DNA of 39,666 bases from NCBI GenBank assembly GCA_002350105.1, contig DEDT01000039.1, positions 1-39,666 on the forward strand, read 5' to 3'. This DNA comes from Selenomonadaceae bacterium UBA2897. GTDB lineage: Bacteria; Bacillota; Negativicutes; Selenomonadales; Selenomonadaceae. Position numbers and translations under genes: made by a program. The first letter of the stretch is position 1, and each line of letters opens with the position of its first letter. The notes under the pieces were generated by a model that saw only the letters and a list, made by a program, of their open reading frames with translations, was not told the origin of the DNA and did no database searches. Of this stretch, positions 24,711 to 32,678 are shown in pieces.

Positions 24711-27242
24711 ATGCCTGAAGCAATCGCAGCCAAAATAAAAGATGCCGCACCGGCAAAACGCGGCCCAGGCCGCCCACGCAAGACGGCGGGCACGGCCACG
24801 AAAAAACGCACGACGCGCCGCAAGACCACGAAGACGGCACGTACGCCCCGCGTCCATCACGACTATATTTTCGCGCTGGATATCGGCACGCGCAGCGTCA
24901 TCGGCATCGTCGCCGAGAAAGGCAAGGATGACCGACTGCACATCGTAGCCACGGAGCGGCAGGAACACAAGACCCGCGCCATGCTCGACGGCCAGATTCA
25001 CGACGTGCCGCAGGTCGCCGCCGTCATCAAGAACGTCAAGGAAGCCCTCGTCAAGGATACCGGCGCCCTGCACTCCGCGGCCGTCGCCGCCGCTGGCCGT
25101 GCGCTCTACACGATGACCGCCGAGGCCGAAATGGACGTCAACGGCGTCGTCATCACGGCCGAACAGCAGCGCGACCTCGACTTCGCCGGCGTACAGGCTG
25201 CCCAGGCGAAGCTCACGACCTCCCACGCCGTCGACGACCCCACGCGCTACTACTGCGTGGGCTATAGCACGATCCGCTACCTGCTCGACGACGTGCAGCT
25301 CAAGACACTCGTGGGCCAGCGCGGCCGCAAGGCCAAGGCCGTCGTCATCACGACCTTCCTGCCACGGCAGGTCATCGACTCCATGCAGTCCGCCCTGCAT
25401 TACACGGGACTCGAAATGCGCGCACTCACGCTAGAGCCGATCGCGGCCATCAACGTACTCATCCCGCCCACAATGCGCCATCTGAACCTCGTGCTCGTCG
25501 ATATCGGCGCTGGTACCTCCGATGTGGCCATTACGAAGAACGGCTCCGTCATCGCCTACGGCATGGTGCCGCTGGCCGGCGACGAAATCACCGAGGCCAT
25601 CTCACAGAAATTCCTGCTGGACTTCAACGTAGCCGAACAGATCAAGCGTCAGGCCAGCAACGGCGAGGACGTGAGCTTCGCCGACATCCTCGGGCAGGAG
25701 TATCACCTGACCGCCGAGGAAGTGCTGAAGCCCGTCGCTCCCAACATCGAGAACCTGGCCACCGCCATCGCGAAGCAGATTCTCGAACTCAACGGTGATG
25801 CACCGCAGGCCGTCATGCTCGTGGGTGGCGGCTCGCTCACGCCGCACCTGCAGGAATGTGTAGCCGGTGCCCTCGGCATGCAGGAAAGCCGCGTAGCCGT
25901 GCGGCGCCCGAGTGTCATCGATGGCATCGCCGATATCCCCGAGGAACTGCACAGCCCCGATGCCGTAACGCCACTAGGCATCCTCAAGATTGCCTCACTG
26001 AACACGCTGCACTTCCTCTCCGTCACCGTCAATGGCGAAGAGGCCAGCCTTTTCAACTTCCGCGAGCTCACGGTCAGCGATGCACTGCTCAATGCGGGCA
26101 TCAACCTGCGCGAGTACAACGGTCATCCGGGGCTCGGCCTCATGGTCAACGTCGGCGGCAAGCGCCAGACCTTCCCCGGCAGCATGGGCACGCTGGCCAC
26201 GATCACGCTGGACGGCGAGGAAGCCGATCTCGACAGCGTGATCCATGACGGCAGCCAGATTACCATCACGCGCGGCGAGAACGGTCAGGCGCCTGTGGTC
26301 CACCTCAGCGATGTCGCGGCCTCCGCGCCCGACTACACGGTCTACATCAACGGCCGTGAGAAGCACATCAGCCAGAGTGCCACGGTCAACGGGCAGCAGG
26401 TGCCGCCCGACCACGAGCTCAAGGATGGCGACGTCGTCGAGACGCGCGAATTCCGCACGCTCGGCGAAGTGCTGAACGCCGCTGGCTACCCGCCGACGGG
26501 CCGCCACATCCACTACACGCTGAACGGCAGTGCCGCCACACACGTCTGCGCCCCGGAAATCCTGCTCAACGATGCCCCCGCCGCCATCTCCATGCCCGTG
26601 CATGAGGGCGACCACATCGAATACAGCGTCGACGAAGCGCCGAAACTGGGCGACGTGCTGGAGATCTCGCCGCGCGACACGGCCATCACCATTTATTACG
26701 AGAATCAGGAATATCAGATTCCGTCTGCCAGCATCACGCTCACCGTCAACGGCCACAAAGCCAGCGCGGGCACGATCATCGACGACGGCGCGGTCGTGAC
26801 CTTCGACAAGTCCGAACGCCGCGCCACGACGGTCAGCGACGCCCTGGCCGCCGTGAACTTCCAGCCGCCCGCGGCCAGCCTGCGCCTGAAATGCACGATT
26901 CGCGTCAACGGCGCCCCCGTCGACTTTATCTCGCCCATCAAGAACGGCGACAACCTCGAGGTTGAACTCACTTCCCTCGACCAAAAGCCGGCGAATCCCC
27001 AGCCCGATGCCGCTGCCGCGCCGAAGGCGGGCATCACGGGCGTGCCGACGCTCACGGCCATCAACGCCGGCACGGCCAGTCCGGCCAGGCCGGAGCCGGC
27101 ATCCGGGCCAGAGCCTGCGGCCAGCGAGCAACCGCACGTCTCCCCCTTCGCGAAGTTCGGCCTCAGCCAGCCGCCCGCGACGCCGCCGCAAAAGCCCGTT
27201 CCCTATATCCCGGGCATGCCGACGCACCACGACAATCATTGA
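24711..27242 (+). CDS. FtsA-like actin-fold protein with AT-hook-like N-terminus and beta-grasp-like repeats
   Basis: 843 aa, about twice the length of FtsA. Residues 1-50 are very basic, with an AT-hook-like RGPGRPRK and a Lys/Arg/Thr tail. Residues 52-420 form an FtsA/PilM-type actin fold: phosphate 1 FALDIGTRSVIGIV, phosphate 2 LVDIGAGTSDVAI (about 264) and adenosine motif LVGGGSLTP (about 368). Residues 430-785 hold about five modules of the pattern VNG..., a D/N-G-D turn, then a LGEVL- or VSDAL-type helix. A Pro-rich tail ends the protein. Canonical FtsA has no such repeats, and the C-terminal membrane helix is absent. FtsA-like proteins bind ATP and form filaments at division or envelope sites; DNA binding here is inference. 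It is monocistronic. Confidence 0.85.
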   Translation: MPEAIAAKIKDAAPAKRGPGRPRKTAGTATKKRTTRRKTTKTARTPRVHHDYIFALDIGTRSVIGIVAEKGKDDRLHIVATERQEHKTRAMLDGQIHDVPQVAAVIKNVKEALVKDTGALHSAAVAAAGRALYTMTAEAEMDVNGVVITAEQQRDLDFAGVQAAQAKLTTSHAVDDPTRYYCVGYSTIRYLLDDVQLKTLVGQRGRKAKAVVITTFLPRQVIDSMQSALHYTGLEMRALTLEPIAAINVLIPPTMRHLNLVLVDIGAGTSDVAITKNGSVIAYGMVPLAGDEITEAISQKFLLDFNVAEQIKRQASNGEDVSFADILGQEYHLTAEEVLKPVAPNIENLATAIAKQILELNGDAPQAVMLVGGGSLTPHLQECVAGALGMQESRVAVRRPSVIDGIADIPEELHSPDAVTPLGILKIASLNTLHFLSVTVNGEEASLFNFRELTVSDALLNAGINLREYNGHPGLGLMVNVGGKRQTFPGSMGTLATITLDGEEADLDSVIHDGSQITITRGENGQAPVVHLSDVAASAPDYTVYINGREKHISQSATVNGQQVPPDHELKDGDVVETREFRTLGEVLNAAGYPPTGRHIHYTLNGSAATHVCAPEILLNDAPAAISMPVHEGDHIEYSVDEAPKLGDVLEISPRDTAITIYYENQEYQIPSASITLTVNGHKASAGTIIDDGAVVTFDKSERRATTVSDALAAVNFQPPAASLRLKCTIRVNGAPVDFISPIKNGDNLEVELTSLDQKPANPQPDAAAAPKAGITGVPTLTAINAGTASPARPEPASGPEPAASEQPHVSPFAKFGLSQPPATPPQKPVPYIPGMPTHHDNH

Positions 27243-27263
27243 TAGGGATAACGCAAATTTTGC

Positions 27264-27292
27264 TTGCATTCACCGGCCAAAAAGTGTATCAT
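27264..27292 (+). promoter_or_regulatory. Promoter of rpmF
   Basis: TTGCAT (27264-27269), a 17-base spacer and TATCAT (27287-27292), leaving a leader of about 90 bases before the start codon. Confidence 0.75.
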
Positions 27293-27311
27293 ATTTTTAT
27301 GTGTCAACAAC

Positions 27312-27365
27312 GAAATCAATTCAGCATCAACCTATGACATTGATTTCACCTGTGGTTGATACCAC
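27312..27365 (+). promoter_or_regulatory. Structured leader of rpmF, possible pseudoknot switch
   Basis: GAAATCAAT (27312-27320) pairs perfectly with ATTGATTTC (27339-27347). The loop contains ATCAACC (27326-27332), which pairs perfectly with GGTTGAT (27354-27360) after the stem, giving an H-type pseudoknot. The 3' strand can instead form GTGGT/ACCAC (27352-27365). Two competing folds just ahead of the ribosome binding site at 27375 suggest autoregulation by L32 or another signal (inference). Confidence 0.5.
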
Positions 27366-27389
27366 GAAAACTATGGAGGTGAATATCCG

Positions 27390-27569
27390 ATGGCAGTACC
27401 AAAGCGCAAAATGTCCAAGGCACGCCGTGACCAGCGCCGTGCAAACTGGAAGCTGACGGCTCCGGGCTACGTTGCCTGCCCGCAGTGCCACGAGCCGAAG
27501 ATGCCTCATCACGTATGCCCCGAGTGCGGCTACTATGACGGCAAAGAGGTCGTAGCAGCAGCAGAATAA
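27390..27569 (+). CDS. rpmF: 50S ribosomal protein L32
   Basis: 59 aa, normal length (MAVPKRKMSKARRDQRRANW at the start). A zinc ribbon with four cysteines is present (CPQC and CPEC). GGAGG lies upstream of the ATG. In most Firmicutes rpmF follows yceD and leads into plsX-fabH. Here neither yceD nor plsX is adjacent: an FtsA-like gene precedes it and a terminator follows directly. Confidence 0.97.
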   Translation: MAVPKRKMSKARRDQRRANWKLTAPGYVACPQCHEPKMPHHVCPECGYYDGKEVVAAAE

Positions 27570-27609
27570 GCTGCTGGGAATTCAGATGATTCCCATGATA
27601 GGACAAATG

Positions 27610-27639
27610 AACGGTCCCGGAAACGGGGCCGTTTTTTTG
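27610..27639 (+). terminator. Terminator of rpmF
   Basis: ACGGTCCC pairs with GGGGCCGT around GGAAAC and is followed by seven T. Confidence 0.92.
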
Positions 27640-27743
27640 CATCATAAAATGGGACACATGACATTGACCCTTGTCCCTTGGTCGATATAAAATACATGGT
27701 AAATACGCTATAATAAGAATTGTAATACCAGGAGGAAAAGCCA

Positions 27744-29576
27744 ATGGAAAAAACCATACGCAAACATATCCTGAAACGCGCTCTGGCCGTTGCCCTCGCG
27801 GCAAGTGCCGCTCTCTGCTGGCCAGCACTCACACCAGACCAGGCCTGGGCTGCAGAGAAAGTCGCCCATATCGGACAGGTACAGGGAGCTGCCCAATACT
27901 CGCCCTACGTCGGCAAGGACGTCGAGGTGCAGGGCGTGGTGACCTTCCGCAGCGGTGCCAGCTCATTCTATATTCAGGACCCGGAAGGTGATGGCGACGA
28001 CAAAACCTCTGACGCCATTCTGGTCTATGCCCCGGATGCCTCCTGCGGCATCGGCGATCTCGTGAGCGTCAGCGGCGAGGTCACGGAGTACTTCAACGCA
28101 GGCTTCCGCAATAAAAAAGAGACTGACCTCCCCGTCACGGAAATCAAGGCAGACCGCGTCAAAGTCCTCAAAAACCTTGGCCGTGCCGGCCTGCCCAGGC
28201 CCATCGTGCTGGACCAGGACCGCAAAATCCCGCGCAAGACCATCGACAGCGACGGCCTCAAAGTCTTTAACCCTGACCACGATGCCATCGACTTCTGGGA
28301 GTCCATCGAGGGCATGCGCGTCTCCATCGAAAACGCGAAAGTACTCGGCCCACAGCAGTACGCCGACGTCTGGGTCGTACCTGGCACGCATGAAGGGCCG
28401 TTCAACAACTGCGGCGGCCTCTCCATCGCCGCCGATGACATGCACCCCGAGCACATCTGCGTCTACCTCGCGGGCGACGGCGGCAAACAGTACCGCGCCA
28501 AGGCGGGCGATCACTACGACCAGCCGATCACGGGCGTGGTGAGCTATGCCTTCGGCAACTATCAGGTGATGACGCTCACGAACCAGATGCCGCCTATTAT
28601 CGACGGCGGACTGAAGCACGATTTCGACAAAACCGCCATCGTGCCCGACCCGTCCAAGCTGCTCGTGGCCTCCTATAATATTGAGAATTTCTCCAAAAAA
28701 TACACCTCGCCGACCAAGGTCACGCGCCTCGGCCAGTCCATCGTGAACGACCTGCACAGCCCCGACATCATCACGGTGCTCGAGCTGCAGGATAATGACG
28801 GCAAGGACGACAGCGGCAGCACCGATGCCAGCCAGAGCGGCCAGTGTCTCATCGACGCGGTCAAGGCTGCCGGCGGCCCTGCGTACCAGCTCGTGAATAT
28901 CAACCCGGAGAACAACGCCGACGGCGGCCAGCCCGGCGCCAACATCCGCGTGGCTTACTTCTACAACCCCGCCCGCGTCCAGCTCAAATCCGGTGTACCG
29001 GCTGGCAAAACCACGCAGGCCGTCAAATGGCAGGGCGGCCATCTCTCACTGAACCCGGGGCGCATTGACCCGCAGAACAGCCTGTTCACCGCCACGCGCA
29101 AATCGCTTGCGGCCGAGTTCACCTTTGACGGCAAGGACATCACGCTCATCGCCAATCATCTGAACTCCAAGCGAGGCGACGACACGCTCTACGGCCAGCA
29201 CCAGCCCGTGCAGCTGCGCTCCGAGTCCAAGCGCCTGCAGCTTGCACAGGTTATCCGCCACTTCGTCGATGACGGTCTCGCCCAGGACCCGGCCAAGAAT
29301 ATCATGCTCATGGGCGATTTCAACGATTTCGAGTTCTCGCCCGTGATTAAGACGCTGGAGGGCACGACGCTCACGAACCTCGTGGGTCAGCACGAGGCGG
29401 CCGACCGCTACTCCTATTTCTACGGCGGCAACAACCAGATTCTCGACAACATCATCGTGTCGAAAACGCTTGTGCCGCGTTGCACCTTCGACATCGTGCA
29501 CGTCAACTCCCCCTTCATGCCCGATGACCGCGTCTCTGACCACGACCCGCTGCTCGTGCAGGTAGACCTGCCCTGA
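27744..29576 (+). CDS. Secreted endonuclease/exonuclease/phosphatase-family nuclease
   Basis: 610 aa, with a perfect AGGAGG box before the ATG. The signal peptide (about 1-36) has a hydrophobic core and a likely cleavage after AWA. Residues 40-140 resemble the OB-fold domain found in extracellular nucleases (VEVQGVVTFRSGASSFYIQD). The C-terminal half is the metal-dependent EEP domain: LLVASYNIENF, the catalytic LELQDNDG, IANHLNSKRGD, MLMGDFNDFEFSP and the closing DRVSDHDPLLV with the catalytic SDH. These supply the Asn, Glu, Asp and His residues of the family. It probably degrades extracellular DNA, for nutrient or nucleotide use. It is monocistronic. Confidence 0.9.
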   Translation: MEKTIRKHILKRALAVALAASAALCWPALTPDQAWAAEKVAHIGQVQGAAQYSPYVGKDVEVQGVVTFRSGASSFYIQDPEGDGDDKTSDAILVYAPDASCGIGDLVSVSGEVTEYFNAGFRNKKETDLPVTEIKADRVKVLKNLGRAGLPRPIVLDQDRKIPRKTIDSDGLKVFNPDHDAIDFWESIEGMRVSIENAKVLGPQQYADVWVVPGTHEGPFNNCGGLSIAADDMHPEHICVYLAGDGGKQYRAKAGDHYDQPITGVVSYAFGNYQVMTLTNQMPPIIDGGLKHDFDKTAIVPDPSKLLVASYNIENFSKKYTSPTKVTRLGQSIVNDLHSPDIITVLELQDNDGKDDSGSTDASQSGQCLIDAVKAAGGPAYQLVNINPENNADGGQPGANIRVAYFYNPARVQLKSGVPAGKTTQAVKWQGGHLSLNPGRIDPQNSLFTATRKSLAAEFTFDGKDITLIANHLNSKRGDDTLYGQHQPVQLRSESKRLQLAQVIRHFVDDGLAQDPAKNIMLMGDFNDFEFSPVIKTLEGTTLTNLVGQHEAADRYSYFYGGNNQILDNIIVSKTLVPRCTFDIVHVNSPFMPDDRVSDHDPLLVQVDLP

Positions 29577-29598
29577 GCAAACGACATAGGCATAAAGC

Positions 29599-29636
29599 AA
29601 AAGAGCAGTCCCGCCCAAAAGGAACTGCTCTTTTTT
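29599..29636 (+). terminator. Terminator of the secreted nuclease
   Basis: AAGAGCAGT pairs with ACTGCTCTT around a C/A-rich loop and is followed by six T. Confidence 0.9.
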
Positions 29637-29720
29637 ACTTCCGTCGAGTTCTCCGCCCTACCTGAACCACGACAACCGTGCTATAATGAGTCATATCATC
29701 AACATGGAAAGGATTTACCT

Positions 29721-29993
29721 ATGATTACCAAAGAACTCATCGCGCGCATCAACGCGCTCTCACACAAGCAGCGCAGCGTGGGCCTCACCCCGGCCGAAAA
29801 GCAGGAGCAGGCCCAGCTCCGCCAGACCTACCTCGCCGGCATCCGTGGGCAGCTCAAGGGCATGCTCGACAATATCGAATTCGTCGACGCCCCGCAAAAC
29901 CGACCGCAGCGCACGCAGCCCCGCATCGTCCGGACTGAGGAAGTCGCCATCTCTACACAATCGGTTCAGAATAACACTTACTTTAGCAAATAA
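29721..29993 (+). CDS. DUF896 family protein
   Basis: 90 aa. The opening MITKELIARINALSHKQRS, then LTPAEKQEQAQLRQTYLAGI and LDNIEF, is the DUF896 (YnzC-like) three-helix signature. The extra C-terminal tail is Gln/Thr-rich and poorly conserved. In Bacillus, members are small cytoplasmic proteins linked to the SOS operon, but no SOS genes adjoin it here. A GGAAAGG box precedes the ATG. Its end overlaps the end of the convergent ATPase gene by 16 bp, with no terminator between them. Confidence 0.9.
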   Translation: MITKELIARINALSHKQRSVGLTPAEKQEQAQLRQTYLAGIRGQLKGMLDNIEFVDAPQNRPQRTQPRIVRTEEVAISTQSVQNNTYFSK

Positions 29994-30839
29994 TCAAACA
30001 CATTCATAATCCGTAGACCGTCCTGATCCTGCATATTCGGAACAATGTCGCGAACCAGAATGATTTTCTGGAACGAATCGCGCAGAGAAAGCAGTGATGC
30101 CTTTTCCTGCCGGATTTTTTCTTCGTCCGGCAAACTGACGGCCGATTGAATATATGTGCGTTCACTGCCGTGATTGGCTACGAAATCCACTTCCAATGAA
30201 CGCGAGATCCATTTGCCGCTGTCGTCTTTCGTGCGGTTGCGTACAACACCAACATCAACCGCATAGCCGCGGTAACGCAATTCATTATAGATGATATTCT
30301 CCATCAGGTGCGTTTCTTCCACCTGGCGGAACCCGAGGCAGGCGTTGCGCAGTCCGACATCTTCAAAATAATATTTGACGGGTGAGCCGATGTATTTGCG
30401 CCCTTTGACGTCATAGCGCTGCGCTTTCTGCACCATGAAAGCGTCTTCCAGATAATCCAAATACTGGCGTACCGTATTTTGACTGATAGCAGAATGCGCG
30501 ACGCTTTGAAACGTTGCATGGATTTTGCTCGGATTCGTCAATGCTCCGACGGACGAAGCGATGACCCGAACCAGTTCTTCCATTTCCTGCGTCCGCTCCA
30601 AGCGGTTTGATTTTTCGCAGAGCAAACGCTGGTTCACGGAGCGGCCTGTTTTCGAGTCCGTCCATCGAGAGTGTAATGATATGATCCTTTTTTACCCCCT
30701 GAGCGAGCAAATCCTGATAAAACAGGCGAAACAGCAAATACGATTTACCGCTTCGCCGCATACCGGTGATAATTTTGACCATACCGTTATGCATACGGTT
30801 ATGTAATGCCGTAAGATAATGATCCCGTTTGATTTCCAT
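29978..30839 (-). pseudogene. DUF4143-type AAA ATPase with its central region deleted
   Basis: Translation from the ATG at 30839 (GAGG box) gives an N-terminal AAA domain with Walker A GMRRSGKS and IITLSMDGLENRPLRE, then breaks near 30640. The second half, in another frame, runs from EMEELVRVIASSVGALTNPS through the DUF4143 domain (KYIGSPVKYYFEDVGLRNAC, IIYNELRYRGYAVDVGVV, LEVDFVANHGSERTYIQSA) to a normal stop. Relatives are about 400-450 aa. About 120 aa, including Walker B and the sensor region, is missing, so no ATPase activity is expected. The family is widespread and of uncertain function. The C-terminal part resembles restriction-endonuclease-like folds. A large palindrome occupies its promoter. 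Confidence 0.82.
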
Positions 30840-30854
30840 AGATATATCCTCGTT

Positions 30855-30936
30855 GAAAAAAGCCTGCAATATTGCACTTATTTTTCAATATTATACCATA
30901 TATTGAAAATCCGGTGCAATATTGCAGGTTTTTTTC
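30855..30936. repeat. 82-bp nested palindrome in the ATPase promoter
   Basis: The outer arms (30855-30877 and 30914-30936, 23 bases, one mismatch) each contain TGCAATATTGCA, itself a perfect 12-bp palindrome. Inner arms TTTTCAATAT (30882-30891) and ATATTGAAAA (30899-30908) pair around a short centre. The two 12-bp palindromes, 51 bp apart, could be twin operators. The outer hairpin plus T-run could also act as a terminator. Confidence 0.85.
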
Positions 30937-31050
30937 AGTCAGATTCCCTATCCAACTCCGCCGAACCGCTCTTATCCCTCATTCCCGTTTTACGAGATCG
31001 CGCCGAAAGGTCTTGTGTCCAAAATGCTTTTTCACCCGTTTTGGGCATAA

Positions 31051-31083
31051 TAAAAGGCCTCGCGCATTTATGCGCGAGGCCTT
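31051..31083 (-). terminator. Terminator of tRNA-Ser
   Basis: AAGGCCTCGCGCA and its complement form a 13-bp stem, with TTTTATTA following on the minus strand, 9 bp after the tRNA. Confidence 0.88.
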
Positions 31084-31091
31084 GATTTCCC

Positions 31092-31180
31092 TGGCAGAGA
31101 GGGTGGGATTCGAACCCACGGTGGCTCAACACCACACTTGATTTCGAGTCAAGCACCTTCGACCACTCGGACACCTCTCC
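31092..31180 (-). tRNA. tRNA-Ser (anticodon CGA)
   Basis: On the minus strand a complete class II cloverleaf: acceptor GGAGAGG/CCTCTCT, anticodon stem-loop CTTGA-CTCGAAA-TCAAG with anticodon CGA, a long variable arm (GTGGTGTTGAGCCAC), T-arm GTGGG-TTCGAAT-CCCAC and encoded 3' CCA. Discriminator G73 fits tRNA-Ser. The first acceptor pair is G-U. Confidence 0.96.
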
Positions 31181-31243
31181 GTGTTCTACTCTCGAAGAAC
31201 ATCCATTATTATAGCAGGATATCAGTCCAAAAGCAAGGACTTT

Positions 31244-31864
31244 TTAACGGACAAAATTCGTCCGAATCACCGGCTCGATTTCCGGCAGACCGTATTTCTC
31301 CTTGCCCAGCGCGATGCTGCGCATGAGGAAGACCATATTGTGCGCGAGCGTGCGCATGATCTGCAGGCCCTCCGCGTCCTGTACGGCATCACCCGATGCA
31401 CCGCCATGGATCTCGTTCCAGTACTGGCTGGAGGCCACGGGCATGCCCGCATAGGTAAAGTATTTATTCAGGCCATCGATGGTCGCCACCTGACCAGCGC
31501 GTCGCGCCACGGCGATGGCCGCGCCGACCTTCATGCGCTTGTCGAAATGCGTGCTGCAGAATAAACGATCAAGGCAGGAGACGAGCGTGCCATTCGCCGA
31601 AGCGTAGTACACCGGCGTCGCCACGACGAGCCCATCGGCCTGCTCGAACTTCGCCGCGAGCTCGTTCACCACATCATCGAACGCGCACTTGCCCGTCTTG
31701 CTGCAGCTGTAGCAGCTGATGCAACCGCGCACGTCCTGACGGCCGATCTCCACCGTCTCCACCTCGACGTCTGCTGCGGTAAAGACCTTCTCCATCTCGT
31801 GAATAGCTACGGCCGTATTGCCTTTCGCCCCATGCGGCGAAGCGTTGATTACTAATACTTTCAT
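31244..31864 (-). CDS. NADPH-dependent FMN reductase / flavodoxin-like iron-sulfur flavoprotein family
   Basis: 206 aa from the ATG at 31864 (AAGGAG box). It has a flavodoxin-like fold with phosphate loop VINASPHGAKGNTA, a cysteine cluster CISCYSCSKTGKC as in the iron-sulfur-flavoprotein branch, and the FMN-contacting PVYYASANGTLVSCLDR. It is likely a cytoplasmic FMN-dependent oxidoreductase; the physiological substrate is unknown. It starts 17 bp after the zincin gene, so the two are co-transcribed. The stop codon is embedded in a weak CGGAC/GTCCG hairpin with T-rich tail that may terminate the operon. Confidence 0.85.
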   Translation of the reverse strand: MKVLVINASPHGAKGNTAVAIHEMEKVFTAADVEVETVEIGRQDVRGCISCYSCSKTGKCAFDDVVNELAAKFEQADGLVVATPVYYASANGTLVSCLDRLFCSTHFDKRMKVGAAIAVARRAGQVATIDGLNKYFTYAGMPVASSQYWNEIHGGASGDAVQDAEGLQIMRTLAHNMVFLMRSIALGKEKYGLPEIEPVIRTNFVR

Positions 31865-31880
31865 AGATATATACTCCTTC

Positions 31881-32513
31881 TTATGCCGGAACATCGACGT
31901 TGGCGCCGCGGTACTTGTTGTCGGCGTCGGACTCCTTCATATCCTGCTGGTAGGGATTATCTTCGTTAAAATAGCGAATCTGCGTCGTGGTTTCGCCGCC
32001 GGAAATATAGGTGCGGCCGCACTCGGGGCAAACGGCCGTCTTGAGGCGCACATTGGCGCGGACGACCTCGCCATTGTTGTCTTTCGCCTTTTGGTAGGCA
32101 TTCGAGACGTGCTCCTGCTCGTGGCTCATGACCACGGAGGCCGCATTGCCCGGGTCGATATGCCCGGCCGCCTTGAACGACACCATTTCGTCAGAGCCGT
32201 CCTGATACTTGCGCCGCTTGCAGGTCTCGCACTCCTCCGGCGTCGAGCGGTGCCCGCTCGCCTTCGCGCGCTCTTCTTCCGGCGTGAGGTCCTTATCGTC
32301 CTTCAGGCGGAGATCGCGCGTCGCATCGCCCTGCTCGTCCCGCTGCGCATCGCGCGGATCCTCCGGCGACAGCGGATTCTCCTCGCCATCCGACCGGGCA
32401 GCATCATCTCTTCCCTGAGCTGCACCCTGCATCATACCATTCGTATGATAGTCGTACGGCGAAAACCTCGCCCCATACGCACCAGTCATCATGCCAAAGT
32501 CCATTTTGAGCAC
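31881..32513 (-). CDS. SprA-like putative zinc metalloprotease
   Basis: 210 aa, no signal peptide or membrane segment. The first 90 residues are charged and low-complexity (Asp/Glu/Arg). The conserved core has CETCKRRKYQDGS, then SVVMSHEQEHVSNAY, which contains an HExxH zincin motif (HEQEH), and a second CPECGRTYISGG. This pattern resembles the SprA-related putative metallopeptidase family. The two CxxC pairs could bind a second zinc. The co-transcribed FMN reductase suggests a redox link, but that is inference. The start has an AGGAAGG box. Confidence 0.72.
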   Translation of the reverse strand: MLKMDFGMMTGAYGARFSPYDYHTNGMMQGAAQGRDDAARSDGEENPLSPEDPRDAQRDEQGDATRDLRLKDDKDLTPEEERAKASGHRSTPEECETCKRRKYQDGSDEMVSFKAAGHIDPGNAASVVMSHEQEHVSNAYQKAKDNNGEVVRANVRLKTAVCPECGRTYISGGETTTQIRYFNEDNPYQQDMKESDADNKYRGANVDVPA

Positions 32514-32572
32514 CTTCCTTCCCTAGCAGGTCCATTTACCTATATTGTAAAAAAAACGCCTTGTTTTTGCAA

Positions 32573-32608
32573 GTAAAAAACCGCCGATGGCGTATTGCCA
32601 ACGACGGT
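32573..32608 (-). terminator. Terminator of the secreted-protein gene at 32679
   Basis: On the minus strand ACCGTCGTTGGC and GCCATCGGCGGT pair imperfectly around AATAC and are followed by TTTTTTAC. Confidence 0.7.
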
Positions 32609-32678
32609 CTTCGTAAACTGCTTACTCAACGGACTGATTCATAGAAGCCGTAGCGGTTATAGTGAGTTCTTGTATCCA

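Noticed and set aside
25995..27269. A 424-codon minus-strand open frame
   Set aside because: Antisense to the FtsA-like gene, where the plus strand shows clear actin-fold motifs and repeats.
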